From: Lachnospiraceae bacterium
Lineage (GTDB): Bacteria > Bacillota_A > Clostridia > Lachnospirales > Lachnospiraceae
DNA length: 10,225 bases
Direction of reading: 5' to 3'
NCBI GenBank assembly: GCA_017634255.1
Contig: JAGBNT010000079.1
Span: forward strand, 1 to 10,225
Shown: in pieces, positions 5,735 to 10,225 of the stretch
Layout: each line of letters begins with the position of its first letter
Numbering within the stretch: the stretch's first letter is position 1
The notes under the pieces: model-generated
Told to the model about the DNA's origin: nothing
Seen by the model: only the letters and a program-made list of their open reading frames with translations
Database searches by the model: none
Translations under genes and position numbers: made by a program

Positions 5735-5763
5735 ATTTTATCAACATAAGGGGTTGATGTCAA
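5735..5763 (-). promoter_or_regulatory. Near-consensus promoter for SEC-C-thrS-BMC transcript
   Basis: A perfect -35 TTGACA (5763-5758), 17-nt spacer and -10 TAAAAT (5740-5735) make this the best promoter in the window. Transcription should begin near 5728, giving a leader of about 95 nt. Its -35 overlaps a -35-like TTGATG of the divergent plus-strand gene. Confidence 0.8.
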
Positions 5764-5783
5764 CGAATGTAGAATGTTATAGT
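5754..5783 (+). promoter_or_regulatory. Possible divergent promoter for small membrane protein
   Basis: TTGATG (5754-5759), an 18-nt spacer and TATAGT (5778-5783) resemble a sigma-A promoter. The predicted start (about 5790) is only a few bases before the ATG at 5793, which would make a leaderless mRNA. The -35 shares bases with the minus-strand promoter. Confidence 0.35.
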
Positions 5784-5792
5784 AAATGTGAT

Positions 5793-6050
5793 ATGAAATT
5801 AAAAAGAATCCTTGCAATGGCGGGCGTGATCATTCTGGCAGCCCTCTACATATCCACTCTTGTGCTGGCGTTAATCGGCAGCGAAAAGACCATGCAATTA
5901 TTGATAGTAGCCGTCTTTTGCACCATTGCCATCCCGGTAATGATCCACCTCTTCCTTATGATGCTGAATGCCCGTCACGGAAGAGGCGTCTATGATGAGC
6001 CCTATGACTATAAAAGGAAAAAGGAAGACGACAATTCAGCTCAAAGATAA
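5793..6050 (+). CDS. Small two-helix membrane protein, conserved hypothetical
   Basis: The 85-residue product has a basic start (MKLKRILAMAG), a first hydrophobic helix at about 6-28, a short polar turn (GSEKT), a second helix at about 33-55, then a charged tail rich in Asp, Tyr, Lys and Glu. Such a protein should sit in the membrane with both ends on the same side, probably cytoplasmic. It resembles small unnamed membrane proteins that I associate with Lachnospiraceae; no function is known to me. In-frame ATG codons also exist at 5757, with an AAGGGG only 3 nt before it, and a TTG at 5754. These earlier starts would add a Cys-containing stretch with no helix, and none of the starts has a well-spaced ribosome binding site. 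It is the only plus-strand gene, and its end overlaps the end of recJ by 10 nt. Confidence 0.65.
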   Translation: MKLKRILAMAGVIILAALYISTLVLALIGSEKTMQLLIVAVFCTIAIPVMIHLFLMMLNARHGRGVYDEPYDYKRKKEDDNSAQR

Positions 6051-7771
6051 TGCCTTACCCTTATCTCCAGGCTCTCTTCTCCCCGAAACACATTTATCTC
6101 AGGTGTGTAGCAGATATTCAGTATCCCGTTCTTTTGGTTTACATAATTTTGAAATTCCTCGGCATCCCCGAAATATTTAAGCTTTATCCTGCCGGTTGTG
6201 TCGTCAGCCATGGCGGTATATACGTTCCTGTTCTCCCCCAGTACCCTGCCCTCGCTTAGCCTGACATTCCTTGCAGCAAAAAGAGGAGGGTCGTTCTCTG
6301 TCCCCACGGGTTCCATGAGTTCCAGCTCCTCGACCAGCTTCGTACTAAGATGCCTGAACTCAAGAACCATATCTATCCTGACCTTCGATACCAGGTCTTC
6401 TTCCTTAAGCAAACATTCTGAGTTGAGCCGTTCCCTAAACTCCCTTAAGTGTTCCTTCCCAAGGGAAAAACCCGCTGCCTGGGAATGACCTCCGTAGTGC
6501 AGCAAAATATCTTTAAGGGAATCTATTCCCTCAAACATGTTATATGCTTCAACCGATCTTCCCGATCCCTTAAGACACGGCTTTCCCTCGTCCGTTACGG
6601 CATCCGTCAGCACAAGAGACGGTCTTAGGTATTTCTCCCTAAGCTTCCCCGCAACTATTCCCGCGAGGCTCTCATGACAGTCCTTTAAATAGACGACCAA
6701 TATCCTATCGTTTACATAATCTTCATTTTCTATGAGCTTACACGCCTCTGAAAAGGCTGAATTGGTCATCCCCTTGCGGCTGTCATTAAGCTTTTTTAAT
6801 TCCTCCGCCCTCTTCATTGCCTCTGCGCTATTAGTTGACATAAGTAATTCAAGGGCAAGCTCAGCCTTTTTAAGCCTCCCCGCCGCATTTATCGTCGGTC
6901 CTATGATAAAGCCCGCATGGGTCGTGTTTATCTTCTTTCCGTCCAGAGAATTAAGGTCGATCAGAGCCCTAAGTCCCGGATTTGAGGTATGACTCATTTT
7001 CTCAAGACCTATCCGCACAATGGACCTGTTCTCTCCGGTAAGCGGCATTACGTCGCAGACAGTTGCAAGGGCAGCCATCTCAGGCAGCGACCAGCTTTCA
7101 TCCTCGCTCACACCCATCTTTTTCATAAGCACCTGCGAGACCCGATAGGCTACCGCCGCCCCGCAAAGATTCTTATAAGGGTATTTGCAGCCGTTCCTGT
7201 GCGGATTAACCACAGCGTCCGCTTCGGGAAGGTGTTCTGTCCTCTTCCCCTCCAAGGTCTCAAAGTTCACCGCATGGTGGTCGGTTACAAGCACGCTCAT
7301 CCCGAGGCTCTTTGCCCTGCCTATCTCATCAAAGGCATTTATCCCATTGTCCACGGTTATTATTGTGTCTACCCCGTCGGCTTTAGCTTCCTCGATAAGC
7401 CGCATATTAAGACCGTATCCGTCCCTTATCCTGTCGGGAATGACATGATCCGCCTTCGCTCCCAAGGCGTTTAACACCGTCTGCAAAATACAGGTGGAGC
7501 ATACCCCGTCCACGTCGTAGTCTCCTATTATCCTTATATGCTTTCCGGCACTTATCTTACTGCAAAGTATATCCGTCAAAATATCACAGTCAGCTAAAAG
7601 GCTGCCGTCATTTAAGCCCCTCTCCGGTTCCCCCAGAAAGATACGCGCTTCCTCCGGGGTCTCAATCCCGCGGTTTCTCATAAGCCTTGCGACCACCGGA
7701 GAAACGCCGAAGCGGCGACCCAGTTCACCGTAGTCGCCGCCTTTGGTTATAACCGTCCACTTTTCACTCAT
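6041..7771 (-). CDS. recJ: Single-stranded-DNA-specific exonuclease RecJ
   Basis: RecJ degrades single-stranded DNA 5' to 3' in recombination and base or mismatch repair, using two metal ions in a DHH phosphoesterase core. The 576-residue protein shows motif I GDYDVDG (83-89), TVDNG (139-143), the DHH motif TDHHAV (163-168), a further metal/phosphate region around CDVMPL (239-244), the DHHA1 domain with GSGRS and GGHSQAAGFSLG (427-438), and a C-terminal OB-like part with PVGTENDPPLF. Length is usual for Firmicute RecJ without long extra domains. Its ATG lies inside the end of the scfB frame (8-nt overlap), so translation is probably coupled. The stop overlaps the convergent plus-strand gene by 10 nt, and I see no terminator in between. 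Confidence 0.96.
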   Translation of the reverse strand: MSEKWTVITKGGDYGELGRRFGVSPVVARLMRNRGIETPEEARIFLGEPERGLNDGSLLADCDILTDILCSKISAGKHIRIIGDYDVDGVCSTCILQTVLNALGAKADHVIPDRIRDGYGLNMRLIEEAKADGVDTIITVDNGINAFDEIGRAKSLGMSVLVTDHHAVNFETLEGKRTEHLPEADAVVNPHRNGCKYPYKNLCGAAVAYRVSQVLMKKMGVSEDESWSLPEMAALATVCDVMPLTGENRSIVRIGLEKMSHTSNPGLRALIDLNSLDGKKINTTHAGFIIGPTINAAGRLKKAELALELLMSTNSAEAMKRAEELKKLNDSRKGMTNSAFSEACKLIENEDYVNDRILVVYLKDCHESLAGIVAGKLREKYLRPSLVLTDAVTDEGKPCLKGSGRSVEAYNMFEGIDSLKDILLHYGGHSQAAGFSLGKEHLREFRERLNSECLLKEEDLVSKVRIDMVLEFRHLSTKLVEELELMEPVGTENDPPLFAARNVRLSEGRVLGENRNVYTAMADDTTGRIKLKYFGDAEEFQNYVNQKNGILNICYTPEINVFRGEESLEIRVRHYL

Positions 7772-9137
7772 CCGCCATAGCCGCCTTTATCATGATCGCA
7801 CATTCCACCCGCTTCCTTTCGAGCTCACAGCCGATGGTATAATTCCCGTTTATATTGCCCGTAAAATGATAGGAATTTGCGGCGCACCCTCCCGAACAGT
7901 AGAACTTTGCAAAGCAGTCCGCACATTCCGGCTTGGTATAGACATTGCACCGTGCAAAGCTGTCGGCAATCCCCGTATTCTTTATGCCCTCAAAGACATT
8001 TCCCAATAGAAACGCTTCCTCACCCACGAACTGATGGCAGGGATACAGGTCTCCCCAGGGAGTTACAGCCAGATACTCTCCACCCGAGCCGCAGCCTGAA
8101 AGCCGCTTTGCCACGCAGGGACCTCCCTCAAGGTCTATCATAAAATGAAAGAAATTTATAAATCTCCCTTCCTTCAGCCTCTTTATAATTTCCCGCGCCA
8201 GGATGTCGTACTGCTCCAGCAGTACCGGAAGGTCACTCTCCCTTAAGGCATAGTCCTCGGTAAGAGGAGCCACCACGGGCTCTACCGAGATCTGTTCAAA
8301 GCCCAGATCGTGAAGATGCAGCACATCCTTTGCAAAATCAGTATTGTAATGAGTGTAGGTTCCCCGAACATAATAATTTGTCTGCTTCCTGCTTTCCGCC
8401 GCCTTCTTAAATCTAGGAAGGATGAGCTCATAAGAGCCCTTTCCGTTTGCCGTGGGACGCATGCGGTCATGTATCTCCTGCCTGCCGTCTATTGAAAGCA
8501 CAAGGTTGGAGCACTCCCTGTTGGCAAATTCGAGAACCTCATCGTTTAAGAGCATCCCGTTTGTCGTAAGGGTGAACCTGAATTTCTTGTTTTTCTCCTT
8601 CTCCTTAGAGCGGCCGTATTCTACGAGCTTCTTTACCACGTCATAATTCATCAGCGGTTCCCCGCCGAAAAAATCCACCTCCAGATTTACCCTGCTGCCC
8701 GAATGATCCATGAGGTAATTGAGTGCAGCCTTTCCTACTTCAAAGCTCATCATCCCGCGTCTTCCATGGTACTCTCCCTCTTCGGCAAAGCAGTATTTAC
8801 AGCGAAGATTGCAGTCATGTGCTATATGCAGGCACATTGCCTTGACTACGGGCTCGGCGTGGCGTTTTTCCGCAAATTCCTTTACATAGTTTTCATATGA
8901 ATCCTCTGTAAACAGAGTGCCGTCCTCCTTAAGCTCCCTGAGCTCAGATGCCGCCTCCCGTATCTCCTCCCCGGAATAGCTTCCGGCAAATTTACTTATG
9001 AGCTCCTCGTCGCCTACATCTATGTTTTTCTCCATTTCCGGTACAAGCTCATAGGTCAGATCGTCGACTACATGTATTGCACCCGAATAGATGTCCATTA
9101 TTATGTTGTATCCGTTGTTTTTATACCTGTGTATCAT
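7764..9137 (-). CDS. scfB: SCIFF peptide maturase, radical SAM/SPASM enzyme
   Basis: This enzyme belongs to the family that installs thioether cross-links between cysteines and residue side chains of the SCIFF peptide (ranthipeptide maturation; CteB in Clostridium thermocellum). An N-terminal RRE-like peptide-binding region (about 1-85) starts MIHRYKNNGYNI. The radical SAM signature CNLRCKYC follows, with cysteines at 109, 113 and 116. The SAM-binding GGEP is near 159, and a C-terminal SPASM-type domain has cysteines at about 341, 349, 367, 397, 405, 408, 414, 418 and 437, enough for two auxiliary iron-sulphur clusters. I chose the ATG at 9137 because family members start at this MIH; a GTG at 9146 would add three residues. 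The precursor gene lies just upstream, and recJ overlaps the end. Confidence 0.95.
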   Translation of the reverse strand: MIHRYKNNGYNIIMDIYSGAIHVVDDLTYELVPEMEKNIDVGDEELISKFAGSYSGEEIREAASELRELKEDGTLFTEDSYENYVKEFAEKRHAEPVVKAMCLHIAHDCNLRCKYCFAEEGEYHGRRGMMSFEVGKAALNYLMDHSGSRVNLEVDFFGGEPLMNYDVVKKLVEYGRSKEKEKNKKFRFTLTTNGMLLNDEVLEFANRECSNLVLSIDGRQEIHDRMRPTANGKGSYELILPRFKKAAESRKQTNYYVRGTYTHYNTDFAKDVLHLHDLGFEQISVEPVVAPLTEDYALRESDLPVLLEQYDILAREIIKRLKEGRFINFFHFMIDLEGGPCVAKRLSGCGSGGEYLAVTPWGDLYPCHQFVGEEAFLLGNVFEGIKNTGIADSFARCNVYTKPECADCFAKFYCSGGCAANSYHFTGNINGNYTIGCELERKRVECAIMIKAAMADE

Positions 9138-9180
9138 CTTTTCCACTATACCTATCCAGTGTCGCCGCCACTATTTAATG

Positions 9181-9213
9181 AAATGAAAACAGAGGCGCTG
9201 TGGGCGCCCCTGT
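9181..9213 (-). terminator. Partial terminator/attenuator between scfA and scfB
   Basis: On the minus strand, ACAGGGGCGC and GCGCCTCTGT (9213-9204 with 9198-9189) pair over 10 bp with one G-U and a 5-nt loop. TTTCATTT (9188-9181) follows. The interrupted U-run suggests incomplete termination. It lies 23 nt after the scfA stop and would favour more precursor transcript than maturase transcript. Confidence 0.6.
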
Positions 9214-9235
9214 AAGAGTCATGCTGCTTTGTTTC

Positions 9236-9382
9236 TCACTTTTTCTTGTTTTCGCAGGACTGGTTTCCCACAGTACAGGAAGTCTTGCATGCACTCTGGC
9301 AGGAGGTCTGGCACTCTCCGCAGCCTCCCGTAACAACACTGTTTTTGTAATCTCTGGTGCTGAGTGTCTTTATATGCTTCAT
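9236..9382 (-). CDS. scfA: SCIFF ranthipeptide precursor (six Cys in forty-five)
   Basis: This short gene encodes 48 residues with the hallmark SCIFF sequence: leader MKHIKTLSTRDYKNSVVTGG, then a core with six cysteines at 21, 24, 28, 32, 36 and 43, including CGECQTSCQSACKTSC, and a basic end ENKKK. Known SCIFF precursors have the same MKHIKTL start and cysteine spacing. In characterised members the cysteines become donors of thioether links to neighbouring residues, often Thr, made by the adjacent radical SAM enzyme. An AAAGGAG ribosome binding site lies 7 nt before the ATG, and an extended -10 promoter stands directly upstream. A longer overlapping frame at 9219-9449 is a shadow. The role of the mature peptide in clostridia is still unsettled; signalling or quorum-type functions have been proposed. 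Confidence 0.97.
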   Translation of the reverse strand: MKHIKTLSTRDYKNSVVTGGCGECQTSCQSACKTSCTVGNQSCENKKK

Positions 9383-9400
9383 GTCCAATCTCCTTTATCT

Positions 9401-9444
9401 TAGGTTTAGGTTTAGAGTATAACACAAAATACTCCGCATGAAAA
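9401..9444 (-). promoter_or_regulatory. Extended -10 promoter of scfA
   Basis: On the minus strand, TTTTCA (9444-9439; 4 of 6 matches to a -35) is followed after 17 nt by TATACT (9421-9416). TG stands one base before the -10 (9424-9423), giving an extended -10. Transcription should start near 9409. The short leader contains a CTAAAC-type tandem repeat (9416-9401) before the ribosome binding site. The promoter begins just 11 nt past the stop of the CBS-domain gene. Confidence 0.65.
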
Positions 9445-9455
9445 GGCAATTTTAG

Positions 9456-10225
9456 CTATGATTTCCTCTCCTCTTCCCCTGACCCGGCAAAATTGTCCGC
9501 CATCTCCTCCGGCAGCAGGATGTGGACGCTGCTAACCCTGTTCTTGATAACATCGATGACCTCCAGCTCTATACCGTCTTCGGTCTTTAAGGTGTCCCCG
9601 TGCTGAGGCACCCTGTCGAGCTTCTCTATAATGAAGCCTCCCAGGGAATCGTATTCCTCGGAAGAGAACGCAGTGCCAATAGCATCGTTTAGATCGTCCA
9701 GCTTTACGTTTGCCTGTACTATATATTCCCTCTGACCCACATTTTTAATTATGTCAACCTCATCCTCGTCATATTCATCCCTTATCTCTCCTACGATCTC
9801 CTCCACGAGATCCTCCATGGTGATTATCCCCACGGAAGCGCCGTACTCATTGATGACTATTGCAAGGGTGGCATTCTCTGAGCGCATATCCATCATCAGC
9901 TCGGAGGTGGGTTTACTTTCATAGGTATAATACCCCTCACGCATAATATCCCGGAGCCTGAAGCCGGCTTCCCCCGCGATAAAGAAATCCTTGATATTTA
10001 GGATGCCCACTATATTGTCCTTTTCACCGGCATAGACCGGCAGTCTCGTATAGTGCTCCTCCTTAAATATCTCAAATATCTCCGAATAGGTGGAATTTAT
10101 ATTTATCTCGGTGACATCTATCCTTGGTATCATAATGTCTTTGGCTGTACTGTCTCCAAAATCAAAGACATTATTTATGATCTTTCTCTCGCTGCTTTCG
10201 ATGATCCCGTCTTCATGACTTACAT
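9456..10225 (-). CDS. CNNM/CorC-type CBS-domain protein, partial
   Basis: The gene enters from beyond the right edge, so only the C-terminal 255 residues are visible and the N-terminal membrane domain (CNNM/DUF21) presumably lies outside. The visible part starts VSHEDGIIESSERKIINNVF, the conserved lead into the CBS pair. It continues through DIMIPRIDV and the first CBS motif (about 25-85) and a second CBS motif (about 90-145, with VINEYGASVGIITMEDLVEEIVGEI), and ends in the CorC_HlyC domain (about 160-240, with SLGGFIIEKLDRVPQHGDTL). Such proteins are membrane ion transporters or regulators (Mg2+/Co2+ efflux type), often named hemolysin only by homology. An ATG at 10133 exists but lies inside the conserved domain and is not the start. 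No terminator separates it from scfA. Confidence 0.92.
   Translation of the reverse strand, partial: VSHEDGIIESSERKIINNVFDFGDSTAKDIMIPRIDVTEININSTYSEIFEIFKEEHYTRLPVYAGEKDNIVGILNIKDFFIAGEAGFRLRDIMREGYYTYESKPTSELMMDMRSENATLAIVINEYGASVGIITMEDLVEEIVGEIRDEYDEDEVDIIKNVGQREYIVQANVKLDDLNDAIGTAFSSEEYDSLGGFIIEKLDRVPQHGDTLKTEDGIELEVIDVIKNRVSSVHILLPEEMADNFAGSGEEERKS

Noticed and set aside
5640..5735. T-box riboswitch suggested by a GACCGCG string near 5687-5693
   Set aside because: The string lacks the preceding AGGGTGGN context, and no specifier stem or full terminator/antiterminator pair fits in the short leader.
9219..9449. 76-residue minus-strand frame over scfA
   Set aside because: It is out of frame with the SCIFF precursor, begins upstream of the mapped promoter elements and has no recognisable protein features.
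9456..10133. Complete CBS-domain gene starting at 10133
   Set aside because: The frame stays open to the window edge and the residues before that Met match the conserved SHEDG...FDFGDSTAKDIM lead of the family, so the gene is only partly inside the window.

Overview
The window reads as chromosomal DNA from a Gram-positive member of Clostridia, most likely Lachnospiraceae. The main pointers are a SCIFF ranthipeptide precursor with its radical SAM maturase (a near-universal clostridial pair), the infC-rpmI-rplT order, consistently strong AGGAGG-type ribosome binding sites, a small two-helix membrane protein of a type I associate with this family, and intergenic DNA full of short palindromes. 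The family assignment is an inference; no rRNA is present. Almost everything lies on the minus strand, so the natural reading direction is from high to low coordinates.

Right part (10225 to 6041): a CNNM/CorC-type CBS-domain protein runs off the right edge. Next come the 48-residue SCIFF precursor scfA with its own extended -10 promoter, a terminator-like hairpin, the maturase scfB, and recJ, whose start overlaps the end of scfB. This block ends tail to tail with the only plus-strand gene, a small membrane protein whose last 10 bases overlap the end of recJ.

Middle (5763 to 1770): a near-consensus promoter drives a SEC-C zinc-motif protein, then thrS. Three nucleotides after thrS begins a compact bacterial microcompartment (BMC) module: two EutS/PduU-type circularly permuted shell proteins and an EutP/PduV-type GTPase. 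No BMC enzyme or other shell protein is present. This orphan shell-plus-GTPase cassette between translation genes is the most unusual content of the window.

Left part (1746 to 1): a promoter just after the GTPase stop starts a roughly 300-nt structured leader. The ribosomal operon infC-rpmI-rplT follows, with infC apparently using the rare start codon AUU. Then come tRNA-Leu(CAG) with its own promoter and terminator, and an 88-nt end region with two strong hairpins. The leader contains a dense block of palindromes that looks like a dispersed repeat element.

Functionally the left half is mainly translation (ThrRS, IF3, L35, L20, tRNA-Leu) with the BMC cassette inserted in the same direction. 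No clear terminator separates eutP from the infC promoter, so read-through from the thrS transcript into infC is possible. The right half joins a peptide natural-product system to a DNA repair nuclease.
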